Positions 1 to 10,490 of a DNA stretch of 64,000 bases are shown here, piece after piece. Position 1 is the first letter of the stretch; the number at the start of each line of letters is the position of its first letter. The stretch lies in NCBI RefSeq assembly GCF_030269925.1, contig NC_085110.1, positions 6,696,001-6,760,000 on the forward strand, written 5' to 3'. The notes below the pieces were generated by a model. That model did no database searches, was not told where the DNA came from, and saw only the letters and a program-made list of their open reading frames with translations. Made by a program: the position numbers and the translations under genes. The DNA is from Bombyx mori (lineage: Eukaryota; Arthropoda; Insecta; Lepidoptera; Bombycidae).

Positions 1-121
1 GTGGACGAGCTCACAGCCCACCTCGTGTTAAGTCGTTACTGGAGCCCATAGGCATTTACAACGTAAATTTGAATTTTGAGATATAAGTTCTAAGGTCTCA
101 GTATAGTTACAACGGATACCT
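1..121 (-). mobile_element. Bm1 SINE, cut by window edge
   Basis: Reversed 3' part: GTGGACGAGCTCACAGCCCA to GTCTCAGTATAGTTACAACG. Bm1 sense orientation is taken as running from its tRNA-like head to the GCAATAAAA tail. Confidence 0.85.
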
Positions 122-714
122 TAAGGTCTATTATTATATGAATAATTGAATCCAAATTAATCTAACTTAGTCAACATCAACTAAATGACATCTTATTAAC
201 TACTTGCGTAATAAATAGATGGCGCCACGGCATAAACCTAACTACGGTTTCATTGTAAACAGTAAGTATACTTACCGCCAGTTAAAATATTGATATCTCA
301 TGATCTTCTAAACAATAAGTTATTGTACATGAGACACAGTTTTAAGCCGTAACTAAATGATCAAAACCCGAAAATATTTTTGTAGTATAATTTTTAAGAT
401 TGATGTTTGTCAAAGTTGTTATGAAAATTGAATAAATAGTGTAGCTGAATAAAAAAAATTCAAAGTATCAGAATATCTACCGATTAATTTACTCGGTAGG
501 TTGAATTAATTAATTCCATACAATTTTACACTACCCATGCCATCTTGCCCCCAATCGGCCTCATCCCATGGTCGGACGCGGGTTGTTTAGTCCAACCCTG
601 AGTCCAACTCTGCCTACCGCCCTTACTCGTAGGCAGAAGTGAGGCGATTTCCTCCTAACAAAAAAAATGCTATCTATGCACTTTTGTATTCCATTATACC
701 TCCTGCATACTTAC

Positions 715-823
715 CTCATTAAATTGAATAGCATCTTCTAGTTGCTTTGCTTTTTCGGCGAGACCTTTCTCACCTAACAAAGCTCGTTGATCTTCTATCC
801 TCCGTTTCTCCTCTTCGGCCATT
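715..823 (-). CDS. M16 peptidase exon 9 (last exon in the window)
   Basis: Acceptor GTGATTTAG, donor GAG|GTAAGT. After the split Lys codon it reads MAEEEKRRIEDQRALLGEKG and then LAEKAKQLEDAIQFNE, a charged, probably helical linker between the two halves of the protein. The next exon was not found in bases 1-714. Confidence 0.82.
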
Positions 824-3800
824 CTAAATCACAAAAATGCGAATTCAAAACCAATAATGTAATTATCTTTTAAATAAGTTATTGTGGATCTCAATTGAAT
901 TATTATGATCACTAATCACTACTTGTATGAAATAATCTATACATATAAATAAAATTGGAGTGTCTGTTTGTGTTATTGTAATAACCGTTTTTTACTACAT
1001 GCATATTAATATATATACGGTACGTACACCAAAATAACATTTTTTACAATTTTTGTCTGTCTGTCTATCTGTCTGTTTGTTCCCGCTAATCCCTAGAACG
1101 GCTGGACCGATTTTGACGAGACTTTCATTAATAGGTAGCTGATGATATAAAGAGTAACTTAGGCAACTTTTTTTAGACTAGCTTCGCCCCACGGCTACAC
1201 CTACGGTACGACAATAACCGCGGGTAACATCACGGAACAGCTATCAATAATAAAGTTTTTTGTTTCCGAATCGAAGCGAGGGCGGGTCGCTAGTAATATA
1301 TATATTTTTTAATTACTTTATCATAGAAAGGCGTATTTAAAACTCGGTTTGCTTCGTACCAGTTTATGTCAATATTAACAGCTAACAAAAAATATTTATC
1401 AAAGCACTTGTGAGCATTAGAGCATAACTTTAATACGTTACCCTTAATAGTATGTTTGCAAAAATAAACATCCTAGCTTTTGGATTCGATATCAATATTT
1501 AATCGGGTCTTACTTTTCCTGCATCTCAATGCTCGGGGAACCAACAATAGTAATTACGTCTTCATTAAAATATTTACGTAAAAGTTCCAACCAGTAGTCT
1601 GACGATTCTTCCATTAAATCTTGAAGATCTTTTTGAGGATTCATACGAGATATGAACTGTGAACAACACATTAGAGTATTGTTAGATGATTCTATAATGA
1701 GTAAGAAAGCTTGTTTGTAAACGAAATTTCGAATTCTAAATACAGTCTTTTTTTTATAATTGAATACAATTAATGGGAAAATGTATAAAATTGTATACAG
1801 GGTGTTTTTTTTTTAGAATAATTCTAAGGAAGCAGATAACCTGTAAACATTTAGTCAAGTGTGAGCTGTCTAACTAATTTGAAAAAAAAACATACATCCT
1901 GTTCATTCTGGGAGTACAGAGAGTCTCCGATGCAGCGGAATGCGATGGCCTGATGCGGCTTAGCCTCAAGGCTGGCCGCGCTCTCCCGGAGTTGTTTCTG
2001 CAGTAGTCTCTTCAAACGGACCATGTCGATGGGCTCGCCGCCACTACGGACATGCTCCAGACAGCGTCTAGCTTCTTCTTTAGCTTTTTCCAATTTATCA
2101 ACAGGCACATTATCTAATTCGATTTTTATCAAGGACGCCATATTCTCAGTCAAATTGTAGGATACCTGGAATTATTAAAAAGTGAATTACATTTGATTAA
2201 CTGATATTATATTGCAAAGAGTCCAAAAAAGGTTTGTTGTGTTATTTTAAAGGTCTTATTCAATATGGTGAAGTTGTTCATAAGATCCAATGTACATGTA
2301 GTTTTGTATTGTAATGTTAAAATTGAAATTTTAATGTATTTTTTTTCTAGTGAAAAATGTAAATGGTTTTAAAATAGTGCTAAATAATTTTCTTTTGTCA
2401 TTTAGGTTTAACTTACATCACCAGCAAGGGCATCTTCCCTTTCCACAAGGCAGCGCTGTAAGGGCGCGGCCGCAGTGTCACACAGGTATCGAAGTAGAAT
2501 CGCGCAGCCAGTCAATTGCTTTAAACCTGATGGATCCGAGAGGACTGGACCTCGCCATCCAAACATTATCTGAATAATGATAGTTGTTTCTTGTTAAAAA
2601 CAAAGTACTAAATGAAAAACAACAAAAATTTAATAATGCTTCAATTTAATTTTCTTTTCACAATTCCTATTTGAGCTAGAAATTGGAGCTTGGTACAGCA
2701 CTTTCGTGATATAATTGCTGATAGTTCAGGCCCAGTCATTTACCATTTTTTCTATGATGGAAAGATTTTTTTATTGTAGTATTAAGCAGCATTTGGTCTA
2801 CAAGGGTATTTCGTATTGATGACTTCATTAAAAAAAAAAAAAAAAATTTATTTTTATTGCTTAGACGGGTGGACGAGCTCACAGTCTTCATATTAAAAGA
2901 TTTTTCACCTTGTTAGTTTTAGAAGCTACAAATTGTGCAGCACAAAAAATTTTCTTTATTAAAATATGTTATTTTCGTTATGTTAATTGAATCAAAATTG
3001 CTTCAAAGTTGTATAAAATTCTTCTACAGATGAACGGCCGTCTGGTGTAGTGGTAAGTGACATGGTCACTACACAAGGGGGTCGCGGGTTCGAATCCCGC
3101 CAAGGGAAGATATTTGTATGATAAATATAGTCTTTTCCAGGTTATGGGTGTATATTAAATATATGTATGTGTATAATAAAAATCTTACATTTATTTCCGT
3201 TATCTGGCACCTGTATCACAAGTTCTTTATGAACTTAGCACGGGCCCAGTTAACGTGACGTGATTGTTAGTAAATATTTATTTATTTATTATTATTAAAA
3301 AAACAAGATATAAATAAATCAACCTTCATATTTGTGCCACTTCCACAAATTCATACATAATTTGTCAAACAATTATTGTCTGATTACAGATTGCAAAGCT
3401 GGCTTGCTTTTGTTTTATATTATTTTGTTTTCACAACAACAATTATACACAAAAACATAATATAACAACAACAACAATTTATATTATTTTATATTAGTCT
3501 ATAACCAACTTAATTTTCAAAAATGAATTTTTAAAGACTAAATATAGATATTATTATAAAACAATACCTGTCCGCAATCTTCAATATCAGCCGGCCATTG
3601 TTCCCTCAGCTCTCCATAAATTGGTGGTCCCGGGATACTCTGCCAGGGTTTGACCCATTCTTCTTGCTGTTCTGTTTCTCTCTAAAAACACAAGATAATT
3701 ATGGAAATGGTTGGTTTCTCTCTTTAATGTGAAGCTAATAACCAGTGTCTACAGTTCAAGTGGTGTAGTGTAACTAGTATTATACTGCACATGTCAGTGT

Positions 3801-6717
3801 AATAATAATTTGTAGGTATAATTTGTTTAACCAGGTCATGCGGTGTGTGCCAATAAACTAATTTCAGCCCATATTTAAATAAGAAACTCAATAAGTAACA
3901 ATTTTCTTAAATTGAAACCTGTTTTAGTTTTTGCTAGTAGCTTGAGTCTGACAGTTACTTAAAAATTAATGGCCATTATTAATGACATAAGAAATAGATT
4001 ACAAGTAGGTACGTAACTTTTTGGGATATCTATATATCTTTTTTTTAATTCAGAAGAACTAAAATTGATACATAGTTGAAAAGTTAATTTCACTCTATCA
4101 TGTCTAAAACTTGAATATGGTATGCAGTAAAGTAGTTTAAATTAAGTGAAGTCACCTTTGCAATGATGTCATCTTCTACAATTGACAATGACGAAAAAAC
4201 GTCGCTCGCCTGTATTTGTCCCGCCAGAATAATAGTAAGGTTTTCCGATCGGTAGAATTTCTTATGAAAGCTTCTTACCTAGAAGATTTTTCACATTAAT
4301 GTATATTTGGTGCGATAATCTATAATTATTCAAATCATCAATTTGAATCAGTATTTTGGGAAGACATTAACAATATAAATAATGATATTACAATTTACCT
4401 TATTATTAATAAATATGATAGAACTTGAGAATTATCTAAATGAAAAAAATTAAAGTACAATTTTTATAAAATTTCAGATATTTCACAATTATTGACAGTA
4501 AAATTTGGAAAATCTGTTTTTCAAATGTTGTTACCATAAATAATGATATCTGCATTAGTTTGTTTTGAATTTGCTGCCAAAATCCTTTGCAAAGCGCTTT
4601 ACCTTTCTCTCCCCAAAATATAATTATCTTATCTGAGAGATCCATGTCAATTTATTGTGAACTATAATGCATTAAGATTTCCAACATGTAACATCTACTT
4701 TGCATAAATTACATAAAAATGTAACATCTACTTTGCATAAAGTTCCTATGAACATTCACGTTGTGAATTGGTTTTTTTCTATACCCTAATCACTGGTACC
4801 ATTGAGGGACTATTCCAGTTCCACCAGTTTATTAGGAATGCACACAGGGCTCGGCCTGAGAACACTTGCTAGCATCTCACCCTACCAAGAGCACCGCTTT
4901 ATTGAATCTATAACTGTAATCGGAATTGCGAGGCACTGAGTTAATCCGGCGAGAAACTCAGGGGTTGTGACTATCGGTTAGAGGTCTATGGGCACTAACG
5001 ACTCTTAATATCAAAGGTATTGTACCGTCTACCAATACAAAATTTGCATCATATGTGATTATTATTTTTGACACCGACAGGTGAACGAGCTCCTGTGACC
5101 TGTAACCTGTTTTCAAATGAATAACAAAGCCCAAAAGAGTGTGTATGTCATTACCATGAGACATGAAGTTGATCTTTCAATTTTATTGTATAATGCCTGT
5201 CCCACCCTGCAAAATGGAACCCCATGATTGTTCGACCAAAATATGGAGGTAGAAGCTACCAGTACAGATTTACAGTACTCCACCGTAATAAATCCTATAA
5301 CAACAGTAATAAACACAATAGTAATAAATCTTATAACACAAAGGCTTACTTACTTTTGCATTATCAGTTGATGTCCTAAGGTTCTTCATGATACCGCCTG
5401 TTTCAGCAGAGTACCCAGAGTTTGGATACATAGCACGTAACAATTTCAATTCACATCTATGAAACACATTTTAAAAAATTACACAATTACAAAAATCATT
5501 GTTTTAATACAATTATACATGTAATTAATATTATTTTGTTTGCTAACCTACTATCAGCTGAATTTTCACGACCCTGCATCTCACAATATACAACACCAGC
5601 ATCTTCTCCATCTCCATCAATATGATGTACCTCCGTAATGAACCCTTGTTCTGTTAAGGTTGGATGTAAAATATGATCGATGTATATTGGCAACAATGTT
5701 AGCATTCCCTCGTCCCCTGCAGTATATATAGTGTAACACGTGTGATCTGTGTCGGTCCATGCATTCGTACCATGTGCCATACAACGATTTGCAAGTTGGT
5801 CAAGTACACCCTTGTAAGGGTAGCGTTTAGAACCCAAGAAAACAAGATGTTCCAATGTATGTGGCAGCCCATCATCATCATGAGCTTCTGTTGCTGTAGA
5901 ACACAAAAAAATCATTATTTAACATTATTTTTACAACAGTATGCTATTGTCAACTGAGATTTTTAAGATAAAACTGATAATTTATTTTCATATGTTATAA
6001 TTAAGTTCTTTTGAATAATCTACACTTATAAATGCAGTGAAAATTATTGATTTATTGCAATAATTCTTAATTTAAACCAAAATTATCCATGGAATGGAAA
6101 TATTGACAAAGTTCTTTCACATAATCGAGCTATAATTTAGAGGGAGGGGTATGGGAAATAAAACATAATTCATGTTTCCAGTGAGTATGAAAATTATGTA
6201 GAGTTAACTTATAAACTGACCATAATTATAAACATCTTCAGTCTACAATATCTTCAATAGATTTGCAGAAGATAATAATCTAACTGATCCAGGTCTTTTC
6301 TCCATTATTATAATTAAATTTACTATTTTTATCTCAACAAACAGTTGGAAACTAAATCTCTACCGAATCTGATACAGGTTGTAATTCAAAATCCAAAATT
6401 ATTGAGTGAGTTGTTTACTTGTTGTGTACTTTTAAGTTGGTACAAAAATGCATAATTGTTTGAGTTTGATTTAGATGCTAAACATGTAATTCAATAATAA
6501 GTACATACCTTCAAATAGTTTTTACGTACTTATATTTTATTATATAGTATTTTTTTAATGCAATGTTGTAAAAATTACCAAGACAGAAGTACCCGTTCAC
6601 AAGCGGTCCTTCGACATCAGCTATTATTACTGTAAGTCCTGTTTTTTCCGACACGTACTTGTTCACAGGAATTATGTCTGAAGCTTTCGTTGAAGATATT
6701 AACTTAAAATGAGACAT
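715..6717 (-). CDS. M16-family (C05D11.1-like) zinc metallopeptidase, N-terminal half; gene runs off the left edge
   Basis: Nine exons on the minus strand (6717-6579, 5893-5548, 5456-5354, 4278-4156, 3681-3568, 2569-2417, 2165-1896, 1656-1514, 823-715) join through GT/AG sites in one open frame of 500 codons. The start ATG is at 6717-6715, with an in-frame TAA five codons upstream. The inverted-zincin motif HTLEH lies at residues 58-62, followed by LVFLGSKRYPY; E151 in GVVYCEMQGRE is the likely third zinc ligand. The segment YPNSGYSAETGG (exon 3) and the FYRSENLTIILAGQ segment (exon 4) are typical of M16 proteins, as is GWRGP in exon 6. Family members are about 1000 residues with two M16 halves, so roughly half is present; the rest should lie left of base 1. 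Known members cleave peptides inside a closed chamber; substrate and location cannot be read here. No mitochondrial presequence is evident. The family call is firm; the C05D11.1 subgroup is from memory of the family. Confidence 0.9.
936..1293 (+). mobile_element. Non-autonomous Helitron-like element (family H1)
   Basis: Starts TCTATACATATAAATAAAAT and ends GGCGGGTCGCTAG, with no inverted repeats and no target duplication, as for Helitrons. Contains GAACGGCTGGACCGATTTTG. Lies in a peptidase intron. Confidence 0.65.
1514..1656 (-). CDS. M16 peptidase exon 8
   Basis: Acceptor TGTTCACAG, donor GAA AA|GTAAGA. Reads FISRMNPQKDLQDLMEESSD then YWLELLRKYFNEDVITIVGS and PSIEMQE. The YWLxLxxKYF...VxIxGxPS pattern fits the M16 interdomain region. 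Two bases carry over to exon 9. Confidence 0.88.
1896..2165 (-). CDS. M16 peptidase exon 7
   Basis: 90 codons, acceptor ATTCCAG, donor GAT|GTATGT. Begins VSYNLTENMASLIKIELDNV and ends GDSLYSQNEQD. The first ATG in it is internal, not a start. GC-richer than its surroundings, as expected of a coding exon. Confidence 0.9.
2417..2569 (-). CDS. M16 peptidase exon 6
   Basis: 51 codons, acceptor ATTATTCAG, donor GAT|GTAAGT. Reads IMFGWRGPVLSDPSGLKQLT and on to LRYLCDTAAAPLQRCLVERE. GWRGP followed by a leucine-rich helix and the APLQ turn fits the second M16 domain. The plus-strand ORF over the same bases is a shadow. Confidence 0.88.
2851..2884 (-). mobile_element. Bm1 extreme 3' end
   Basis: TTTTTATTGCTTAGACGGGT then GGACGAGCTCACAG, preceded by an A-run. 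Only the tail was copied. Confidence 0.7.
3033..3300 (+). mobile_element. tRNA-derived SINE in a peptidase intron
   Basis: Pol III box A-like TGGTGTAGTGGTAAGTG and box B GGTTCGAATCC (3086-3098 region) head the element. The body ends in an AT-rich TAAATATTTATTTATTTATT tail of the RTE type. Not a functional tRNA: the stem pairing is poor and the sequence runs on. Confidence 0.75.
3568..3681 (-). CDS. M16 peptidase exon 5 (short)
   Basis: 38 codons between acceptor TTTTTAG and donor CAG|GTATTG. Reads RETEQQEEWVKPWQSIPGPP then IYGELREQWPADIEDCGQ. The PWQSIPGPP linker leads into the next domain; both junctions are phase 0. Confidence 0.86.
4156..4278 (-). CDS. M16 peptidase exon 4 (short)
   Basis: A 41-codon exon between acceptor TTCTAG and donor AAG|GTGACT. 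It reads VRSFHKKFYRSENLTIILAG and continues QIQASDVFSSLSIVEDDIIAK. It links exon 3 (ends NAK) to exon 5 in phase 0 and supplies the expected FHxxFYRxENL segment. Confidence 0.88.
4685..4741. repeat. Imperfect tandem duplication, 34-base spacing
   Basis: ATGTAACATCTACTTTGCAT occurs twice, 34 bases apart, in a peptidase intron. Confidence 0.85.
4835..4975 (-). mobile_element. Degenerate jockey-type LINE tail in a peptidase intron
   Basis: Recognisable by ATCCGGCGAGAAACTCAGGG and CTTGCTAGCATCTCACCCTA in reverse order of the J1 tail. Many substitutions, so old. An eroded Bm1-like piece follows at about 5080-5260. Confidence 0.6.
5354..5456 (-). CDS. M16 peptidase exon 3
   Basis: Acceptor TTTCATAG, donor AAA|GTAAGT. 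Continues the frame with CELKLLRAMYPNSGYSAETG and then GIMKNLRTSTDNAK. The YPxSGYxxETGG pattern is a hallmark of this M16 group. Confidence 0.9.
5548..5893 (-). CDS. M16 peptidase exon 2 (zinc site)
   Basis: Acceptor TTCTACAG before base 5893, donor AG|GTTAGC after 5548. Carries HTLEH (HxxEH, zinc and catalytic residues), the NAWTDTDHTCYTIY strand, and GVVYCEMQGRE with the probable glutamate ligand. This is the catalytic core of the enzyme; all zinc residues are intact. Confidence 0.92.
6579..6717 (-). CDS. M16 peptidase exon 1 (start codon)
   Basis: Codes for residues 1-46, starting MSHFKLISSTKASDIIPVNK and ending GYFCL. The donor GTAATT follows base 6579, leaving one base (G) that joins the next exon to make Ala47. 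The KTGLTVIIADVEGPLVNGYF stretch is the first beta strands of the M16 fold. Confidence 0.88.
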
Positions 6718-7117
6718 TTCGCCTACTATTTAATTTCGGTCTATGAGGTTAACCTACACTAGTATCTCCTTAAGCCAGTAGATTGTTTTGAAGTTCATTA
6801 AAATTCATTTGTAATTGTAACGTAGTTACGTAGTGTAGTACGGCTTAGTAACCATAGCGATTGGAGGCATCTAAAATATTCAAGTCGAATTTTAAAAATA
6901 TCTCGATGATTTTGCCTTAGTCGACTTGAATCGATCTGGAGATTGTCACGAGACACCAATCACGATTGAAAAATCTCAATTTTTTCATTATAAATTGATG
7001 AATATGAGTCCACAATATTCACTCCAGAAGACATAATTTATGCAATCATGGATACGAAAGCAATTGCCCGGAAATAAGGACGACCGTATTTACTATGAAG
7101 ACGTAAGTATGGCTATG

Positions 7118-7850
7118 ACTTTCCCCTACCTAATCGTTATAAGCTAATAGGGCTGTTCCAGCTACGCGTGGACGGATAGATGAGTTCACGTACTTAACTT
7201 GAGAGAATTGCCTAACACTAGAACTAGCCCTAGTCAGAGCAGTCGTTCCTTGAATTTTTTCACAAGATCGGAATCGTAACCCACTCAAAAGATCGGGCGA
7301 GAAAGTCATTGGGTTGTGTTTAAGGGTTTTTTTTTTGGATAGGGGTCCGAACTTCATATAAGGTGTCCGCACCTAGGGAGACACAAGTTCACGTATCGCT
7401 CCGCTTTTGCAGAGTAGCGTTGCGTCCTCGTCACCAAATTAGTACCTGACCTGTCGCTGCCGACTGTTGTTACTACGATGCTCCCGTTTTGATCCCGGGT
7501 GGAGATGTCGGGAGAGAGAGTGCAAGGGGAGTTGTTTGGTGGGTAGAACACTAAAAGCATCCTTGGGCCTACAGTCTGCTCCCCACATCTGCAGATCGTC
7601 AAGTTGCACATACTTCGCATGCCTTCGAGACGCGGCCACCTCGTATGAGCTTCGGCCTCTTGCCGGAAAAAAATTGGGCTAGGTTTCTAGTCCAACTTTT
7701 TGTTTTCTCTAAGTTCGACGAGAATGGTGGCCGGTGCTTGGAGAACATCGAGAGTGGATAAAAAGGATCCGGCCAGACATATTTGGGGCGACGCCGACTT
7801 TACGTTGCCCCGTCGCCTGGGTCGAATATTTAGTTATAGGCGGCCATAAT
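7118..7850 (-). mobile_element. Old jockey-type LINE copy interrupted by another retroelement
   Basis: Reversed, degenerate J1-like 3' coding end at about 7691-7850 (AAGCACCGGCCACCATTCTC on the minus strand) and tail at about 7118-7327 are two halves of one copy. Between them lies foreign sequence starting with a T-run at 7329-7337. Confidence 0.65.
7328..7690 (-). mobile_element. Unidentified LINE 3' segment inserted in the old jockey copy
   Basis: GC-richer than its host; a poly(A) tract on the minus strand at 7337-7329 marks its 3' end. The last 50 bases (AGGTGTCCGCACCTAGG region) resemble the small insertion at 9770-9825, suggesting one family. No intact ORF. Confidence 0.5.
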
Positions 7851-7971
7851 TAGAGAATTATGTTGATAGCTACTTTTTCAAAGAAGTCTATGAAGTCAAG
7901 AGTATTAGTAGCATTGAGTTAGTAAAATGATGCAAATAAGTATAAAAAAACCATGAACCAGATGATGAGAA

Positions 7972-8083
7972 AAAAACCCAGATGAATATACTGCCCACCT
8001 GATGGTAAGTGGTTACAACGCTCATGGACGTCGGCAATACCAGGGGCAGAGCCAAGCCTCTGCACATATCTGAGTACTCTCCG
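7972..8083 (-). mobile_element. Old 3' tail copy of the 56460-60138 LINE family
   Basis: Reversed: TGCCCACCTGATGGTAAGTG, then CAATACCAGGGGCAGAGCCA and GAGTACTCTCCG, which match the LINE end with moderate divergence. Confidence 0.75.
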
Positions 8084-8456
8084 ATATTTGTATCCATATA
8101 CCGAGTACGTAAACATATACGTATGTAAATCCCTCACATACGATTGAACGGATAGTTGAAAAATATCTCGATTCTTGAGTCGAAAAATGGACCACTGTAG
8201 AATCGATTATAATTTTTAACAGATTGCGACTAATTCGTTCGTGAAATCATCTTGTACTAGGCCATCACTATACGTGTTATGTCATTCATTCATTTCGATT
8301 TCTGTGGGTCTTGAACTAAATGAAGTGGTACTTCATGCCTTAACAAAGATTTTGCGTTTACAAAGTACAGGTTCCACCTGTCGAAGAGTAGTCTTCACAT
8401 CTTTTATAGGTGGTAGGGCGTCTTGTGATCTCGCATTGGTAGGTTTTTTTTTTTTT

Positions 8457-8500
8457 TTCCTACCTAAGCTGAGAGCCTTGAGAGGCTATTTGAGACGCAA
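8457..8500 (-). mobile_element. Very short jockey-type LINE 3' end
   Basis: T-run (8442-8457) then CCTACCTAAGCTGAGAGCCT, the reversed extreme 3' end of J1. It abuts a 35-base Bm1-like scrap (GGTGGTAGGGCGTCTTGTGA) on its left. Confidence 0.6.
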
Positions 8501-8639
8501 ATTGCGTATCAAACCATTGTCTAAGTCTTAAGATAATTAATCAAAATCTTCAAAATCTTAAATTAAATTGTTTTTTTTTAATATATTTGTTTTTTTGTCG
8601 CCTAGGAACGTCTATATCCTATAATCTATTTCAGTTTAT

Positions 8640-8711
8640 TTTATAACAAAAGTTTAGGTCTTTTAATTATTGATTGAAGCACTACGAAGTCTGCCGGGAC
8701 AGCTAGTCCCT
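8640..8711 (+). mobile_element. Helitron-like H3, 3' fragment
   Basis: GCACTACGAAGTCTGCCGGG then ACAGCTAG, the H3 3' end, preceded by the characteristic ACAAAAGTTTAGGTCTTTTA. Confidence 0.55.
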
Positions 8712-8817
8712 TATCAATTACTATCCGTATTCACGGTTTATTTATAGAACATACACCCCGCGAATTAAGAGCTTTTACTGTACGAGTATATACTTATTAT
8801 AATTTATACTGTACACT

Positions 8818-8926
8818 TGAGAATTAGACCTTATGTTTCAAGGTGTGTGGCGGTATTCACGCAGTGATGCGTATGGGCTCCAGTAACCACTTAACAATAG
8901 ATGGGCCGTAAGCCAGTTCGTAAGAG
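8818..8926 (+). mobile_element. Bm1 fragment, old
   Basis: GAATTAGACCTTATGTTTCA and GGGCTCCAGTAACCACTTAA are recognisable; no tail. Confidence 0.65.
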
Positions 8927-9767
8927 ACCCGCCTCAGTGAGCTCTTACCCTCATAGCAAAACGTAATATAAATGGATACGCATGTCAAAAGCAGGACAAA
9001 AGCGTAGCGTAGAGCGCCGAACCTTGTGAAGTCAACATACCGTTCTAACAGGTACCTACTAATTTATACCAAGAAGTAATCATGGATTTTGGTATGAATG
9101 CTAAGATGGGCCGTTAGTCCAATATAAAAGAAACTTCGATCTCAATTCAATCAAAGCCAAAGAACCTAAACCCCTCGATCCCCTCTTTAGTCAAACAATA
9201 CACTAAGTCACGAAGGTCAATATCCGAAATTGACCTTCCGCGCTCATGTAAAACGTGCTTGCGACCGCCCCGCCCTTATGCTTGGTGAACTTTACCTCGT
9301 GATCTGCAAGCGGAGTAAAAATGTAGCTAATTCTCTGGACAAACCGTGATCCCTCAAATTACAAGATGCGCGTCACTATTCACTCTGTGACGAAATAAAT
9401 TCAATAACATTTACGCTGATAAAAAAATAATTTATTTTCAGGATTTTGTTGTTTACGAATACCAAAACTAATCGCAGATAAAATAATTCCAAGATAATAA
9501 AAATAACGATAAATTATGATCTATTTAATCATAATCTAGTGTAATTATCTGCCTACACAGTAATTTAATTAAGTAACTATGTATGTGTATGTTCCGGTAA
9601 AAATAGATATTGCGGCATTTTCCGGTAAATGTGCATTTTGCCTCCTCGTTTGGGTAATGTGCATTCAACTAGAATTTACAATTTGAAAGAAGGGAAATAA
9701 ATGTACATTGAATTCACAATGACCATGTCGTTTTGGTAAATGTGAGCATATGCGCACCACTACAACT

Positions 9768-9822
9768 TTTTTTTTTTTTCGGGTTGGGGGCCGAACCTCC
9801 TACGAGGTCCCCGCGCCTAGGT
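9768..9822 (-). mobile_element. Tiny retroelement 3' end with target duplication
   Basis: About 55 bases (T-run then CGGGTTGGGGGCCGAACCTC) lie between direct repeats CACCACTACAACTT (9754-9767 and 9825-9838). This is an extreme 5' truncation product. Confidence 0.75.
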
Positions 9823-9864
9823 GGCACCACTACAACTTAACCTTTTTTTGTTTTTTTTTTCGGG

Positions 9865-10466
9865 GGGAAATCCTCGTGGACTACCTCCGCCTGGGGAAAA
9901 GCGGAGGGGCGTGCCGGACTCCTACCGGCTAAAACCACCCCGGTGTCCACCCACACCTGCGCGCAGGGCCGCGGGAATCCAAATTCTTCCGCAGCCCCAC
10001 ACCAGTGCTGGCCCGGTCTGTCCAGGCCTCGTCTCCTGCACGGGGTAGTGAGGCGTTCAGCTACTCTGTGCATCGCCTCAGAGGCACGCGCCGACACCCG
10101 CACGCGCCTCCGTCTCAGATCCATCGAATAGGGGGCGAGGGCTTTCCCAAGTCCCTCGCCCCTGGACCCATTCATGGGGGGCGGAAAAGGGCGTTGTCCG
10201 CCCTTGTCCTACGCCCGGTGCGCCTTCTGCGGCCGGGGAAGGGAGTCGAGATCTCCCTCTCCCGTTCTGCAGTTTCCTTCTGCGACATCACGTCCTCGCA
10301 GAAGGACACCACCGCGTCCCACGACTCTGCGCTGCCGACCATCCTCCGCACTACGGCCGGCAGCGACAGATCGCTTCCTACTTCATTTGTGAGGACACGG
10401 CGCTGCTCCTCCCAAGCTACACACTCGGCGAGCGTGTGTTGCGCCGTGTCCTCCCCGCAGTGGCTA
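9865..10466 (-). mobile_element. R1-clade LINE 3' fragment
   Basis: On the minus strand the sequence opens in CSHCGEDTAQHTLAEC, the CCHC zinc knuckle at the end of R1-clade ORF2, and continues open for about 95 codons (AWEEQRRVLTNEVGSDLSLP, ESWDAVVSFCEDVMSQKETA, RRRRTGRRTR) to TGA at about 10174. A GC-rich 3' UTR and an A-rich tail follow (about 9865-9841). GC content is far above the surroundings. Members of this clade insert into rDNA or telomeric repeats; this piece is 5' truncated. Confidence 0.8.
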
Positions 10467-10467
10467 C

Positions 10468-10490
10468 AACCTAACCTAACCTAACCTCCG
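10468..10490. repeat. Short telomere-like (CCTAA)n / (TTAGG)n tract
   Basis: ACCTAACCTAACCTAACCTC, about three and a half units of the insect telomere repeat, sits at the 5' end of the R1-clade fragment. Confidence 0.7.

Noticed and set aside
540..655. Tenth exon of the peptidase gene
   Set aside because: GC-richer than its flanks, but no open frame in the right phase with good splice sites on the minus strand.
1797..1815. Transposon end (ACAGGGTGT words at 1797, 26660 and 55035)
   Set aside because: The words are too short and no paired ends or duplications were found.
3033..3105. Functional tRNA gene
   Set aside because: Pol III boxes are present, but the cloverleaf is poor and the sequence continues as a SINE body.
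10005..10484. 159-codon plus-strand ORF
   Set aside because: It is the antisense of the R1-clade fragment, whose zinc-knuckle frame on the minus strand explains the sequence.
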